DNA of 64,000 bases from Microbacterium sp. PM5 (GTDB lineage Bacteria > Actinomycetota > Actinomycetes > Actinomycetales > Microbacteriaceae), in the NCBI RefSeq assembly GCF_003293595.1, contig NZ_CP022162.1, positions 3,045,432 to 3,109,431 of the forward strand, written 5' to 3'. A model generated the notes under the pieces. The model was not told where the DNA came from. It saw only the letters and a list, made by a program, of their open reading frames with translations, and did no database searches. A program made the position numbers and the translations under genes. Of the stretch, positions 8,551 through 17,838 are shown one piece after another (positions within the stretch are counted from its first letter, which is position 1; every line of letters starts with the position of its first letter).

Positions 8551-8968
8551 GCGTGGCCTCGAGGGTGATCTCGATGCCTGCCAGCGCGGCCGAGACGGGG
8601 CATCCCGTCTTCGCTTCGCCGGCAATGCGGGCGAAGTCCTCGGCCGACAGCCCCGGGACCACCGCGTTGACGTTCAGGTGCGAGCCGGTGATGCCGGTGC
8701 CCGGGATGAAGGTGACAGACGCCGTTGTCTCGATGCTCTCGGGGGGCGTCCCGTTGCCGGCGAGCGCGTGCGAGAGTGCCATGCTGAAGCACGAGGAGTG
8801 CGCCGCGGCGAGCAGTTCCTCCGGGGTCGTGACCGACGCGGAGCCCTCACTGCGCGCCTTCCAGTCGACGGCGAACGGACCCTGGTTGGAACTCTCCAGG
8901 GCGATCTCGCCGGACCCGTCGGTGAGGGACCCCTTCCAGCTCGTGGACGCTTCGCTCGTGACGCTCAT
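8543..8968 (-). CDS. OsmC family peroxiredoxin-like protein
   Basis: A 141-residue OsmC/Ohr superfamily protein, which reduces organic hydroperoxides through two conserved cysteines. Both are present: [16 protein letters not shown] (first Cys on the central helix) and [12 protein letters not shown] (second Cys). The N-terminal [14 protein letters not shown] strand pair and [17 protein letters not shown] region (here [13 protein letters not shown]) are typical for OsmC rather than Ohr. A GAGGAG Shine-Dalgarno precedes the ATG at 8968. Upstream on the minus strand is a TAGGCT -10. The stop overlaps the start of the TIGR01777 gene, so the two are probably one transcript. Confidence 0.93.
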   Translation of the reverse strand: MSVTSEASTSWKGSLTDGSGEIALESSNQGPFAVDWKARSEGSASVTTPEELLAAAHSSCFSMALSHALAGNGTPPESIETTASVTFIPGTGITGSHLNVNAVVPGLSAEDFARIAGEAKTGCPVSAALAGIEITLEATLA

Positions 8969-9017
8969 GTGTGCTCCTCGTGTCGGATGCGGGCCGCGTA
9001 TCGGCGGTGTGCATCCG

Positions 9018-9023
9018 AGCCTA
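9018..9023 (-). promoter_or_regulatory. -10 hexamer (TAGGCT) of the osmC-type gene
   Basis: TAGGCT on the minus strand about 50 nt before the ATG at 8968; with the GAGGAG ribosome site this predicts a leadered transcript. Confidence 0.45.
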
Positions 9024-9074
9024 GACGGGCCCAGGCTCCCGCGGAACCGGTGCGGCCGGCGCGGGCGCAGACCC

Positions 9075-9512
9075 TCAGACGGTGGCGGGGGTGGCGGTGA
9101 CGCGCCCGAGCTCCAGCTCGATCGCGCTGCGGCTGGGAGTACCGCCGAAGCGGGTCTGGATGACCCCGTCGCGGTCGAGGATCAACGTCGTCGGCGTCTG
9201 AAGCACGTGGAAGTGCTTCGCGATGTCGGGACGGTCGGTGAGGTCGACGTCCAGGTGCATCACGCCGTCGTGGGCATCGGCGATCGACCCCAGCACGCGG
9301 TGCACGCCGGGGCAGCGTGCGCACATCTGCGTGCTGAACTGCAGCAGGGTGGCCCGCTCGCCGAGGGCGTCGGCTCCGAGGCGTCGCGGTTCCACGACTT
9401 CATCGGTCGAGGCCCGGCGGGGACGATTCTGCGTCCACCGCAGGAGCAGTCCGACGGCGAGGGTCACGGCGAGCAGTGCGGTCAGCACGAGCACGGCATC
9501 GACGATGTTCAC
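9075..9512 (-). CDS. Membrane-anchored thioredoxin-family protein
   Basis: A 145-residue protein with one N-terminal membrane helix (about 5-24, [18 protein letters not shown]) followed by RWTQNRPRR and a thioredoxin-like domain. The redox motif is C64-A-R-C67 in [16 protein letters not shown], and the cis-Pro loop is [13 protein letters not shown]. The positive charges right after the helix suggest that the domain stays cytoplasmic, which would be unusual for a ResA-like reductase; orientation is uncertain. I chose the GTG at 9512 because it begins just before the helix and has a TATCGT -10 hexamer 8 nt upstream. It is divergent from thyA. Confidence 0.8.
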   Translation of the reverse strand: MNIVDAVLVLTALLAVTLAVGLLLRWTQNRPRRASTDEVVEPRRLGADALGERATLLQFSTQMCARCPGVHRVLGSIADAHDGVMHLDVDLTDRPDIAKHFHVLQTPTTLILDRDGVIQTRFGGTPSRSAIELELGRVTATPATV

Positions 9513-9520
9513 GGTCTGCC

Positions 9521-9526
9521 ACGATA
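9521..9526 (-). promoter_or_regulatory. -10 hexamer (TATCGT) of the thioredoxin-like gene
   Basis: TATCGT on the minus strand, 8 nt before the GTG at 9512; leaderless or nearly so. Confidence 0.4.
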
Positions 9527-9595
9527 CCGCCTCCGGAGGTGCACCGGCTCCGATGACGGGCCGTGCGTAACAGTCCCGGCGTCGGCGGGCGAGGG

Positions 9596-9601
9596 TAGGG
9601 T
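9596..9601 (+). promoter_or_regulatory. -10 hexamer (TAGGGT) of thyA-folA
   Basis: TAGGGT followed by 7 nt and the thyA GTG at 9609; leaderless arrangement. Confidence 0.5.
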
Positions 9602-9608
9602 GGCTGGC

Positions 9609-10421
9609 GTGAGCGCGGCATCCATCCCCACCCCCTACGAAGACCTCCTCCGCGAGGTGCTCGCCGACGGCGTGCACAAGGACGATCGCACCGGCACCGG
9701 CACGACGAGTGTGTTCGGACGCCAGATCCGTTTCGACCTGTCGCAGGGCTTCCCGCTCATCACGACAAAGCGTGTGCACATGAAGTCGATCGCCTATGAA
9801 CTGCTCTGGTTCCTGCGAGGTGAGTCGAACGTCTCGTGGCTCCAGCAGCACGGTGTGACCATCTGGGACGAATGGGCGGATGCCGACGGCGAGCTCGGGC
9901 CGGTCTACGGTGTGCAGTGGCGCTCGTGGCCGACGCCGTCCGGCGAGCAGATCGACCAGATCTCACAGGTCATCGAGCAGATCCGTGCCAACCCCGACTC
10001 GCGCCGGCTCATCGTGTCGGCGTGGAACCCCGCCGACATCCCGCAGATGGCACTCGCTCCCTGCCACGCGTTGTTCCAGTTCTACGTCGCGGACGGCAAG
10101 CTGTCGTGCCAGCTGTATCAGCGCAGCGCCGACATGTTTCTCGGTGTGCCGTTCAACATCGCGTCCTACGCGCTGCTGACGATGATGATCGCCCAGCAGA
10201 CGGGGCTCGAGCCCGGCGATTTCGTGTGGACCGGCGGTGATTGCCACATCTACGACAACCACCTCGAGCAGGTCCGCGAGCAGCTCACGCGGGAGCCGTA
10301 TCCGTATCCCCGCCTCTCGTTCGCGCGGACGCCCGCGTCGATCTTCGACTACACGTACGACGACATCCTCGTCGAGGACTACCAGCACCACCCCACGATC
10401 CGAGCCGCGGTCGCGGTATGA
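9609..10421 (+). CDS. thyA: Thymidylate synthase
   Basis: A 270-residue classical thymidylate synthase that methylates dUMP to dTMP using methylene-tetrahydrofolate, producing dihydrofolate. The nucleophile is about Cys152 in [14 protein letters not shown]; the phosphate-binding Arg region [32 protein letters not shown], the [23 protein letters not shown] segment and the HIYDNHLEQ nucleotide loop are all present. I chose the GTG at 9609 (7 nt after a TAGGGT -10). The stop overlaps the folA start (ATGA), the natural pairing because FolA regenerates the tetrahydrofolate that ThyA consumes. Some actinobacteria use ThyX instead or as well. Confidence 0.97.
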   Translation: MSAASIPTPYEDLLREVLADGVHKDDRTGTGTTSVFGRQIRFDLSQGFPLITTKRVHMKSIAYELLWFLRGESNVSWLQQHGVTIWDEWADADGELGPVYGVQWRSWPTPSGEQIDQISQVIEQIRANPDSRRLIVSAWNPADIPQMALAPCHALFQFYVADGKLSCQLYQRSADMFLGVPFNIASYALLTMMIAQQTGLEPGDFVWTGGDCHIYDNHLEQVREQLTREPYPYPRLSFARTPASIFDYTYDDILVEDYQHHPTIRAAVAV

Positions 10422-10915
10422 CCCGGCTCGGCCTGATCTGGGCCGAGGCGCGCGGCGGCGTCATCGGCAAGGACGGCGGCATGCCGTGGCACGTGCCCGA
10501 GGACCTCGCGCATTTCCGCGCCGCGACGATGGGGGATCCGGTCATCATGGGGCGCCGGACGTGGGAGTCCTTCCCGCCCCGCTTCCGGCCCCTTCCGGGG
10601 CGACGCAACGTCGTGGTCACCCGCAATGAGTCCTGGCGGGACGACGGCGCGGAGCGGGCCGCCTCGCTCGATGGTGCGCTGGAGCTCGTCGACAGGGAAG
10701 AGGCGGCCTGGGTCATCGGGGGAGCGGGGCTGTTCGCCGAGGCGATCGCGCGCGCCGATGTGCTGGAGGTCACCGAGCTCGATCTCGAGGTCGACGGTGA
10801 CACGTACGCCCCCCGGCGGGACGGGTGGGCCGTGGCGCGCATCGACCCGGACGATGGCTGGTCGCTCTCGCGCACCGGCGTCCCCTATCGCTTTCTGACT
10901 CTGATCCGTCCCTGA
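10418..10915 (+). CDS. folA: Dihydrofolate reductase
   Basis: A 165-residue enzyme that reduces dihydrofolate to tetrahydrofolate with NADPH. Recognisable elements: N-terminal [35 protein letters not shown] (the Met20-loop region with PWHxPEDL and the acidic active-site residue), [12 protein letters not shown] (cofactor-binding), RRNVVVTRN and [14 protein letters not shown] (the GGxxL/I/Y loop). It starts at the ATG inside the thyA stop, so the two are translationally coupled and supply one cycle. The length is normal for bacterial DHFR. Confidence 0.96.
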   Translation: MTRLGLIWAEARGGVIGKDGGMPWHVPEDLAHFRAATMGDPVIMGRRTWESFPPRFRPLPGRRNVVVTRNESWRDDGAERAASLDGALELVDREEAAWVIGGAGLFAEAIARADVLEVTELDLEVDGDTYAPRRDGWAVARIDPDDGWSLSRTGVPYRFLTLIRP

Positions 10916-10957
10916 ACGGTTCGTGTCTCGAGCGGCGACGACGACAGGGAGCTCAGA

Positions 10958-11722
10958 ATGGGCAAGACAGCGGTGGTGACGGGCGCCAGTTCGGGCCTCG
11001 GCGCGGAGTTCGCGCGTCAACTGGCGGCACGCGGAGCCGACCTCGTCCTGGTCGCCCGAGACAAGGACGCGCTCGAGGACATCGCGGAGCGACTGCGCGC
11101 AGATCACCGGGTACAGGTCGAGGTGCTCGCCGCCGATCTCGTCGCCGATGACGGTCTCGCCGCGGTCGTGGCCCGCGTCGCCGACCGCGAGCGACCGATC
11201 GGCATCCTCGTCAACAATGCGGGATTCGGACTCGACCTCGACTTCGCGGCGGGCGACATCGCCGACGAGCAGCGCCACCTTGATCTGCACGTGCGTGCGA
11301 CGATGCATCTGACCCACGCCGCGCTGGGCACCATGCTCGAGCGGGGATACGGCCGGATCGTCAATGTCGCCTCGGTCGCGGGTTTTCTTCCGCGAGGCAC
11401 CTACGGTGCGGTCAAGGCCTGGGTGATCTCCTTCAGTCGATGGGCCAACATCGCGTACGCGCCGCGCGGCGTCACCGTGACGGCGCTGTGCCCGGGCTTC
11501 ACGCACACGAACTTCCACGAGCGCTTGGGGCTGCCGCCAGGGCGGGAGGGCATTCCCGCGGTGATGTGGCTCGACGCAGCGGACGTCGTCCGCGAAGGGC
11601 TGCGCGACGCCGCGCGGGGCAAGGCCGTCTCGATTCCCTCTCTGCGCTACAAGGTGCTGGTGGCGGCGATGCGTGTGCTGCCGGGCCCCGTGGCCGCGCG
11701 CCTGGCGCGCACCGGACGCTGA
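10958..11722 (+). CDS. Short-chain dehydrogenase/reductase
   Basis: A 254-residue classical SDR oxidoreductase. The cofactor motif TGASSGLG is at residues 8-15, NNAGFG follows the fourth strand, and the catalytic Ser-Tyr-Lys set is seen in NVASVAGFLPRGTYGAVKAW. Arg residues after the second strand (VARDKD) suggest NADPH preference. The C-terminal ...SIPSLRYKVLVAAMRVLPGPVAARLARTGR is reminiscent of the DltE/YdfG-like SDRs that act on hydrophobic substrates; the true substrate is unknown. It has a GGGAGCTCAGA sequence before the ATG at 10958 serving as a ribosome site and is 42 bases after folA, so co-transcription with thyA-folA is possible. Confidence 0.9.
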   Translation: MGKTAVVTGASSGLGAEFARQLAARGADLVLVARDKDALEDIAERLRADHRVQVEVLAADLVADDGLAAVVARVADRERPIGILVNNAGFGLDLDFAAGDIADEQRHLDLHVRATMHLTHAALGTMLERGYGRIVNVASVAGFLPRGTYGAVKAWVISFSRWANIAYAPRGVTVTALCPGFTHTNFHERLGLPPGREGIPAVMWLDAADVVREGLRDAARGKAVSIPSLRYKVLVAAMRVLPGPVAARLARTGR

Positions 11723-11776
11723 GGACTCGGCCGTGACCCACCCGCGGTCTGCTCCGACGGGGTCGCCGCGAGCCGG

Positions 11777-11782
11777 TAGCCT
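11777..11782 (+). promoter_or_regulatory. -10 hexamer (TAGCCT) of dapA
   Basis: TAGCCT, 6 nt spacer, then the dapA ATG at 11789; leaderless arrangement. Confidence 0.55.
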
Positions 11783-11788
11783 GGAAGC

Positions 11789-12766
11789 ATGACGCACTCG
11801 GGCAATCCCTTCGGACAGGTCCTCGTCGCTCTCGTCACTCCGATGACGGCCGACGGTGAAGTGGACTGGCCCGCTGTCGAGAAGCACATCGACGACGTCA
11901 TCACCGCCGGCGCCGACGGCATCGTCGTCACGGGCACGACCGGCGAGACGAGCACACTCACCGACCCCGAGAAGCTGAAGCTCGTCGAGGTCGGCAAGTC
12001 CGTCTCCAGCGGGCGGGCGAAGATCATCACCGGTGGCGGCTCGAACGAGACCGCGCACGCGATCGAGCTCTACAAAGCCAGTGAGAAGGCCGGCGCCGAC
12101 GGCATCATGATCGTGACGCCGTACTACAACAAGCCCACGCAGGCCGGCATCTTGACGCACTTCCGTCTGGTCGCCGACGCCACCGACCTTCCCGTCATCC
12201 TCTACGACATTCCGGGACGCACCGGCGTGCCGATCAAGTACGAGACGATCCTGCGGCTCGCCAACCACCCGAACATCCTCGCGGTCAAGGACGCGAAGGG
12301 CGACTTCAGCGAGGTCAGCCGGGTGCTCAACCAGACCGACCTGATGTACTTCTCCGGTGACGATGCGAACGTCCTGCCGCATCTGTCGATCGGCGCGTCG
12401 GGCCTCATCGGCGTGACGGCGAACATCACTGCGACGCCCTACCGCGTCATCGTGGATGCCGTCAACCGCGGAGACCTGGCCACGGCGACCGCCGCCCACC
12501 AGCAGCTCGAGCCGCTCGTGCGCGCCGTCATGACGCACGTGCCCGGGACCGTGAGCGCGAAGTACATCCTGCACGGACTCGGCCGCATCTCGAGCCCTCG
12601 GGTGCGGCTCCCGCTCGTCGGCCCCGAAGAGTGGGAGGCCGCCCTCATCGAGGATGAGCTCGCACTCGTGAAGGGCGTCGACGGCGCCGACTTCTCCAAC
12701 TTCCGTCCCGACCGCAACGCCGCCGCCGGCGGCGCGCTTCCCAAGGTCCACGGCACCACCCGCTGA
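11789..12766 (+). CDS. dapA: 4-hydroxy-tetrahydrodipicolinate synthase
   Basis: A 325-residue TIM-barrel aldolase that condenses pyruvate and aspartate semialdehyde, the first committed step to diaminopimelate and lysine. The substrate loop VVTGTTGETSTLT, the catalytic Tyr region VILYDIPGRTG, and the Schiff-base lysine, about Lys167 in ILAVKDAKGD, are all visible. The GVTAN segment (GLIGVTANI) matches the barrel end near the allosteric interface. It is slightly longer than the 290-300 typical of E. coli, with an actinobacterial C-terminal extension (GADFSNFRPDRNAAAGG). It is followed by rnj after 47 bases, a conserved actinobacterial adjacency. Confidence 0.96.
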   Translation: MTHSGNPFGQVLVALVTPMTADGEVDWPAVEKHIDDVITAGADGIVVTGTTGETSTLTDPEKLKLVEVGKSVSSGRAKIITGGGSNETAHAIELYKASEKAGADGIMIVTPYYNKPTQAGILTHFRLVADATDLPVILYDIPGRTGVPIKYETILRLANHPNILAVKDAKGDFSEVSRVLNQTDLMYFSGDDANVLPHLSIGASGLIGVTANITATPYRVIVDAVNRGDLATATAAHQQLEPLVRAVMTHVPGTVSAKYILHGLGRISSPRVRLPLVGPEEWEAALIEDELALVKGVDGADFSNFRPDRNAAAGGALPKVHGTTR

Positions 12767-12781
12767 GCGACCGCGATACCG

Positions 12782-12801
12782 GTGGATGCCGCGGCATCCA
12801 C
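12782..12801. repeat. Perfect 20-bp palindrome between dapA and rnj
   Basis: GTGGATGCCGCGGCATCCAC is self-complementary over all 20 bases and lies just before the rnj ribosome site (GAAAGG). It contains two head-to-head copies of the GGATGCCG octamer that recurs through the window. It could be a short attenuating stem or a binding site. Confidence 0.6.
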
Positions 12802-12813
12802 GAAAGGCAGACG

Positions 12814-14490
12814 ATGCCCACGACGTTCTCCGAGCCTCCCGCGCTCGCCCCCCAGACCCTTCGCGTCATCCCGCTCGGCGGGTTGGGCGAGATCGGTCGC
12901 AACATGACGGTCTTCGAATACGACGGCAAGCTCCTCGTCGTCGACTGCGGCGTGCTGTTCCCCGAGGAGCACCAGCCCGGCGTCGACCTCATCCTCCCCG
13001 ACTTCGAGCCGATCAAGGATCGGCTCGACGATGTCGTGGGCGTCGTGCTCACGCACGGCCACGAGGATCACATCGGCGCGGTGCCGTACCTGCTGCGGTT
13101 GAAGAACGACATTCCCTTGATCGGTTCGAAACTCACCCTCGCCCTGGTCGAAGCGAAGCTCAAGGAGCATCGCATCAAGGCCTACACGCTCACCGTGGAG
13201 GAGGGGCAGGATGAGCAGGTCGGTCCGTTCGACCTCGAGTTCGTCGCGGTCAACCACTCGATTCCCGATGCGCTCGCCGTCGCGATCCACACCGACGCCG
13301 GGACGGTGCTGGCCACCGGTGACTTCAAGATGGACCAGCTGCCGCTGGATGGACGCCTCACCGACCTGCGCGCGTTCGCCAGCCTCGGCGAGGACGGCGT
13401 CGACCTCTTCCTGGTCGATTCCACCAACGCCGACGTGCCGGGCTTCACACCGCTCGAGCGCGACATCGGTCCGGTTCTCGACCAGGTGATCGCCAAGGCA
13501 CCTCGACGGGTCATCGTCGCGAGCTTCTCCAGCCACGTCCATCGTGTGCAGCAGGTCATCGATGCGGCGGCGGCAAACGGACGCCGCCTCGCGTTCCTCG
13601 GCCGCTCGATGGTGCGCAACATGACGATCGCCGAAGACCTCGGCTACCTGCGCGTCCCGGACGGGGTGCTGATCGACTACAAGAAGGCCCAGGATCTGCC
13701 CGACGACAAGATCGTCTACATGTCGACCGGGTCGCAGGGTGAGCCCATGGCGGTCCTCAGCCGCATGGCGAACCTGGACCACGCGATCGAGCCCGGGCCG
13801 GGTGACACGGTCATCCTCGCCTCGAGCCTGATCCCGGGCAACGAGAACGCGGTCTATCGCGTGATCGACGGGCTCACCAAGCTGGGAGCCAACGTGGTGC
13901 ACAAGGGCAATGCCAAGGTGCACGTCTCGGGTCACGCGGCGGCGGGCGAGCTGCTGTACTGCTACAACATCCTCCAGCCACGCAACGTCATGCCGGTGCA
14001 CGGCGAGTACCGTCACCTCATCGCCAACGCCAAGCTCGCGCAGGACACCGGCATCCCCGCGGAGAACACGATCATCGCCGAGAACGGCACCGTCGTCGAC
14101 CTCAAGGACGGCGTTGCCCGCGTCGTCGGCCAGCTCGATCTCGGCTTCGTCTACGTCGACGGATCGACGGTGGGCGAGATCACCGACGCCGACCTCAAGG
14201 ATCGCCGGATCCTCGGCGAGGAGGGCTTCATCTCGGTGATCGTCGTCGTCGATGCCACGACGGGGCGGATCATCACCGGCCCCGAAATCCACGCACGAGG
14301 GTTCGCCGAGGACGACAAGGTGTTCGACGACGTCAAGCCCAAGATCGCCGCGGCCCTCACGGAGGCGGCTCAATCGGGCGTCCGCGACACCCACGCGCTG
14401 TCGCAGGTCGTGCGCCGCACGATCGGTCGGTGGGTGAACCAGCGGCTGCGTCGTCGCCCGATGATCGTCCCCCTCGTCATCGAAGCCTGA
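12814..14490 (+). CDS. rnj: Ribonuclease J
   Basis: A 558-residue metallo-beta-lactamase/beta-CASP ribonuclease with 5'-3' exonuclease and endonuclease activity in mRNA decay and rRNA maturation. The zinc motif HxHxDH is at residues 81-86 (LTHGHEDHIGAVPYLL). The beta-CASP region includes ASFSSHVHRVQQVIDAA, YMSTGSQGEPMAVLSRM and KGNAKVHVSGHAAAGEL, and MPVHGEYRHLIANAKLA is the conserved motif near the second metal site. A C-terminal domain (about 460-558) follows. An acceptable GAAAGG ribosome site precedes the ATG at 12814. It is probably co-transcribed with dapA, and works in the same RNA-decay system as PNPase upstream. Confidence 0.96.
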   Translation: MPTTFSEPPALAPQTLRVIPLGGLGEIGRNMTVFEYDGKLLVVDCGVLFPEEHQPGVDLILPDFEPIKDRLDDVVGVVLTHGHEDHIGAVPYLLRLKNDIPLIGSKLTLALVEAKLKEHRIKAYTLTVEEGQDEQVGPFDLEFVAVNHSIPDALAVAIHTDAGTVLATGDFKMDQLPLDGRLTDLRAFASLGEDGVDLFLVDSTNADVPGFTPLERDIGPVLDQVIAKAPRRVIVASFSSHVHRVQQVIDAAAANGRRLAFLGRSMVRNMTIAEDLGYLRVPDGVLIDYKKAQDLPDDKIVYMSTGSQGEPMAVLSRMANLDHAIEPGPGDTVILASSLIPGNENAVYRVIDGLTKLGANVVHKGNAKVHVSGHAAAGELLYCYNILQPRNVMPVHGEYRHLIANAKLAQDTGIPAENTIIAENGTVVDLKDGVARVVGQLDLGFVYVDGSTVGEITDADLKDRRILGEEGFISVIVVVDATTGRIITGPEIHARGFAEDDKVFDDVKPKIAAALTEAAQSGVRDTHALSQVVRRTIGRWVNQRLRRRPMIVPLVIEA

Positions 14491-14508
14491 GCAGTCGCGG
14501 CGCAGCGC

Positions 14509-14514
14509 TACGAT
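14509..14514 (+). promoter_or_regulatory. -10 hexamer (TACGAT) of the GNAT gene at 14522
   Basis: TACGAT, 7 nt spacer, then the ATG at 14522; leaderless arrangement. Confidence 0.5.
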
Positions 14515-14521
14515 CGGCTCC

Positions 14522-15016
14522 ATGCCCGTCAGCTTTCGTGTGCGCCCCGCGACACAGGCCGATGGCGCGTTCCTCGGAGACATGGTCGTCGAGGCGGCGA
14601 ACTGGCGGCAAGGGGGCGCGCGGCCGCGGCACGAGGTGCTGACGCACCCCGATCACAATCGCTACATCTCGGGGTGGATGCGTCCCGGCGACGCCGGCTT
14701 CGTCGCGATCGACGCGCAGGACAGTCCGGTCGGTGCCGCGTGGTACCGGATGCTGCCGCGCACCGATCCCGGCTTCGGGTACATCGGCACGGGCGTGCCG
14801 GAGCTCATCATCGGGGTGCGGCCCATCTGGCGGGCTCACGGGGTGGGGCGTGCCCTCCTGCAGCGGCTCTGCGAGCACGCGCGCGCACAGGGATACGCTC
14901 GCATCAGCCTGTCGGTGGAACGGGGCAACTACGCCCAGACGCTCTACCGCAGTGAGGGCTTCGCCGTCACGCAGGCCGGTCATGGCCGCGACACCATGGT
15001 CAAGCGCCTGCGTTGA
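14522..15016 (+). CDS. GNAT family N-acetyltransferase
   Basis: A 164-residue GNAT. The acetyl-CoA motif A is visible in [44 protein letters not shown] (RxxGVGRALL), followed by [13 protein letters not shown], the usual motif B strand-helix ending. The N-terminal half ([22 protein letters not shown]) is the GNAT entry helix. It resembles small-molecule or ribosomal-protein acetyltransferases, but no substrate can be named. The gene stands alone between rnj (32 bases after its stop) and ftsK (80 bases before its start) with its own leaderless promoter. Confidence 0.88.
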   Translation: MPVSFRVRPATQADGAFLGDMVVEAANWRQGGARPRHEVLTHPDHNRYISGWMRPGDAGFVAIDAQDSPVGAAWYRMLPRTDPGFGYIGTGVPELIIGVRPIWRAHGVGRALLQRLCEHARAQGYARISLSVERGNYAQTLYRSEGFAVTQAGHGRDTMVKRLR

Positions 15017-15083
15017 CCAGGCGCGGCGGATGCCGGGCCCGTCTCGGGCCGCGTCAATCCGCGGATCCGGGGACCTCTGCGCC

Positions 15084-15089
15084 TACCGT
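15084..15089 (+). promoter_or_regulatory. -10 hexamer (TACCGT) of ftsK
   Basis: TACCGT, 6 nt spacer, then the ftsK ATG at 15096; leaderless arrangement. Confidence 0.55.
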
Positions 15090-15095
15090 GGAGTA

Positions 15096-17789
15096 ATGGC
15101 ACGATCCACGAGCACGCCCACGAACGCCCGCGCGTCCGCGAAGGGCTCATCGACCCGTGCCCGCAAGCCCGCGCCGGCTCCCACGAAGTACGTCGACGAC
15201 ACCGACCGCCCGCCGCTCGCCGTCCGCGCCTGGCTCGGCGTCGCGCACGCCGTCGGCGGCATGTTCCGCGCTTTCGGCCTCGAGACGCTCGAGAAGGACC
15301 AGCGCCGCGACGGCTTCCCGTTCCTGCTCGTCGTGCTGGCCGCGCTCGGCGCCGTCAACGAGTGGTTCTTCATCGGCAACGACGCCGCGACGCAGATCAG
15401 CGCCTACACCGTGGGGCTGTTCGTCGGCCGCGTCGCCTTCATCATGCCCGTGCTCCTGCTGGTGCTGGCGGGTTGGCTGTTCCGGCACCCGCCGTCCATC
15501 CACGACAACGGGCGCATCGGCATCGGCTTCGGACTGTTCGTGCTCTCGATCGCCGGCTTCTGCCATGTTGCGGGCGGTCGGCCGCAGCCGTCGCAGGGCA
15601 TGCCGGCGCTCAGCGCCGCGGGCGGTCTGTTCGGGTGGACCATCGGCGAGCCGCTGTCGCTGCTCACGCCGATCGGCGCCTACATCCTCCTGGGTGCGCT
15701 GACACTGCTGAGCATTCTCATCCTCACCAAGACCCCGCCCAACCGCATCGGCCGCCGTCTCGGAGACCTGTACGCGTGGATGTTCGGCGCCGAGCGCCCC
15801 GACGCGCCCGCGGCCGACGCACCCACGGTCGCCTTCGGCGAGACGGACGATGCCGCGGAGAAGGACCTGCCGTGGTGGCGCCGCAACAAGTTCGGCCGGG
15901 AGGAGGACGTCGACGGCCACCTGGGCTCCGATGACCTGACGGCGCTCCTGGACACCAGCGGCGACGGCGGCTTCGAGCAGGCCGTCGCGATGCCGGCGGC
16001 CGTTCCTCCGGTGCCCCCGCTGCCGGAGGCGCCGACCGAGATCATCGATCCGGCGGTGATCGCCCACGCGAAGAAGGCCGCCCGTCGTGCCGACACCGGC
16101 ATCCGCGAGGACAGCGGCGAGATCATCCTCGACGACGGGATCCTCCCGGGTATCTCCGCCCTGGGCGACGACCACGATGGACAGCCGCCGCAGGCGCCCT
16201 ATCGGCTTCCCTCGGTCGCCGCACTGGCCCAAGGCGACCCGCCGAAGGCGAGATCGGAGGCGAACGACCGCGTGGTCGCGGCCATCAGAGGCGTCTTCGA
16301 GCAGTTCGGTGTCGATGCGCGCGTCACGGGCTTCTCGCGCGGGCCGACGGTGACCCAGTACGAGATCTCGCTCGGCCCCGGCGTCAAGGTCGAGCGCATC
16401 ACCGCGCTCACCAACAACATCGCGTACGCCGTCGCGTCGAACGAGGTGCGCATCCTCGCGCCCATCCCCGGCAAGAGCGCCATCGGTGTCGAGATCCCCA
16501 ACACCGACCGTGAGATCGTCACCCTGGGCGACGTGCTCCGCTCACAGGCGGCGACCAGTCAGACGCATCCGATGACGATCGGCGTCGGCAAGGACGTCGG
16601 CGGCGGCTACGTCGTCGCGAACCTGGCCAAGATGCCCCACCTGCTTGTGGCCGGTTCCACCGGCTCGGGCAAGTCGAGTTTCGTGAACTCGATGATCACG
16701 AGCCTGCTGATGCGCGCCAAGCCCTCCGAGGTGCGCATGGTGCTCATCGACCCCAAGCGCGTCGAGCTCACGAGCTATGCCGGCGTCCCGCACCTGATCA
16801 CGCCCATCATCACGAACCCGAAGAAGGCCGCGGAGGCGCTGCAGTGGGTCGTGAAGGAGATGGACATGCGGTACGACGACCTCGCGTCGTTCGGCTTCCG
16901 CCACATCGACGACTTCAATCGCGCGGTGGTCGCGGGGGAGATCAACCTCCCCGTCGGCAGTGAGCGCGTGCTCAAGCCCTACCCCTATCTGCTCGTGGTC
17001 GTGGACGAGCTCGCCGACCTCATGATGGTCGCCCCGCGCGACGTCGAGGACTCGATCGTGCGGATCACCCAGCTCGCCCGCGCCAGCGGCATCCACCTCG
17101 TGCTCGCGACGCAGCGGCCCTCCGTCGACGTGGTCACGGGTCTGATCAAGGCGAACGTGCCCTCGCGCCTGGCGTTCGCCGTCACGAGCGTCACCGATTC
17201 GCGCGTCATCCTCGACCAGCCCGGTGCCGACCGACTCATCGGTCAGGGCGACGGTCTCTTCCTGCCGATGGGTGCGTCCAAAGCGCTGCGCGTTCAAGGC
17301 GCGTGGGTGGCGGAGAGCGAGATCGAGAAGGTCGTCACGCACGTCAAGAACCAGGCTCGGCCGGAGTACCGGGCCGATGTCGCCGCGGTCGCCGAGAAGA
17401 AGGAGATCGACGCCGACATCGGTGACGACCTCGAGTTGCTGCTGGCGGCGGCCGAGCAGATCATCTCGACGCAGTTCGGCTCGACCTCGATGCTGCAGCG
17501 CAAGCTCCGCGTCGGCTTCGCGAAGGCCGGTCGTCTCATGGATCTGCTGGAGTCGCGAGAGATCGTCGGTCCCTCGGAGGGGTCGAAGGCTCGCGACGTG
17601 CTCGTCACGCCGGATCAGCTTCCCGAGGTGCTCGCCCGCCTGCGCGGCGACGACCCCCCGGCTACCCACGCGGCGCCGGCGAACGACCCGTACGGGCCGG
17701 ATGCGGTCGGTGCCCAGTTCGACGGGCTTCCGGTGGTCGATGGCGACGACGGGTCCGAGGACGCGTGGAGCCTCACCGGCCGCGACTGA
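15096..17789 (+). CDS. ftsK: DNA translocase FtsK
   Basis: An 897-residue septal DNA pump that clears the chromosome from the closing septum and activates XerCD dimer resolution. After a basic Ser/Ala-rich head there are four predicted membrane helices (about 75-215), an acidic/Pro-rich linker, and the RecA-like motor: alpha domain ([32 protein letters not shown]), Walker A GSTGSGKS near residues 520-527, and Walker [15 protein letters not shown]. The C-terminal winged-helix gamma domain (about 780-845, [31 protein letters not shown]) reads the orienting DNA sequences. The length is short for FtsK but normal for Microbacteriaceae. The ATG at 15096 is chosen over upstream in-frame starts that would run into the GNAT gene. 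Confidence 0.97.
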   Translation: MARSTSTPTNARASAKGSSTRARKPAPAPTKYVDDTDRPPLAVRAWLGVAHAVGGMFRAFGLETLEKDQRRDGFPFLLVVLAALGAVNEWFFIGNDAATQISAYTVGLFVGRVAFIMPVLLLVLAGWLFRHPPSIHDNGRIGIGFGLFVLSIAGFCHVAGGRPQPSQGMPALSAAGGLFGWTIGEPLSLLTPIGAYILLGALTLLSILILTKTPPNRIGRRLGDLYAWMFGAERPDAPAADAPTVAFGETDDAAEKDLPWWRRNKFGREEDVDGHLGSDDLTALLDTSGDGGFEQAVAMPAAVPPVPPLPEAPTEIIDPAVIAHAKKAARRADTGIREDSGEIILDDGILPGISALGDDHDGQPPQAPYRLPSVAALAQGDPPKARSEANDRVVAAIRGVFEQFGVDARVTGFSRGPTVTQYEISLGPGVKVERITALTNNIAYAVASNEVRILAPIPGKSAIGVEIPNTDREIVTLGDVLRSQAATSQTHPMTIGVGKDVGGGYVVANLAKMPHLLVAGSTGSGKSSFVNSMITSLLMRAKPSEVRMVLIDPKRVELTSYAGVPHLITPIITNPKKAAEALQWVVKEMDMRYDDLASFGFRHIDDFNRAVVAGEINLPVGSERVLKPYPYLLVVVDELADLMMVAPRDVEDSIVRITQLARASGIHLVLATQRPSVDVVTGLIKANVPSRLAFAVTSVTDSRVILDQPGADRLIGQGDGLFLPMGASKALRVQGAWVAESEIEKVVTHVKNQARPEYRADVAAVAEKKEIDADIGDDLELLLAAAEQIISTQFGSTSMLQRKLRVGFAKAGRLMDLLESREIVGPSEGSKARDVLVTPDQLPEVLARLRGDDPPATHAAPANDPYGPDAVGAQFDGLPVVDGDDGSEDAWSLTGRD

Positions 17790-17826
17790 GCTCGCCTCGG
17801 GGCCCGTGCGGACCACCGGCCCCGAG

Positions 17827-17832
17827 TAGGCT
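17827..17832 (+). promoter_or_regulatory. -10 hexamer (TAGGCT) of pgsA-cinA
   Basis: TAGGCT, 6 nt spacer, then the pgsA GTG at 17839; leaderless arrangement. Confidence 0.55.
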
Positions 17833-17838
17833 CGCCTC

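Noticed and set aside
10379..12751. 790-codon minus-strand frame across folA, the SDR gene and dapA
   Set aside because: Spans three confirmed plus-strand genes and their promoters; composition typical of shadow frames.
12439..14583. 714-codon minus-strand frame opposite rnj
   Set aside because: Antisense of RNase J with no motif.
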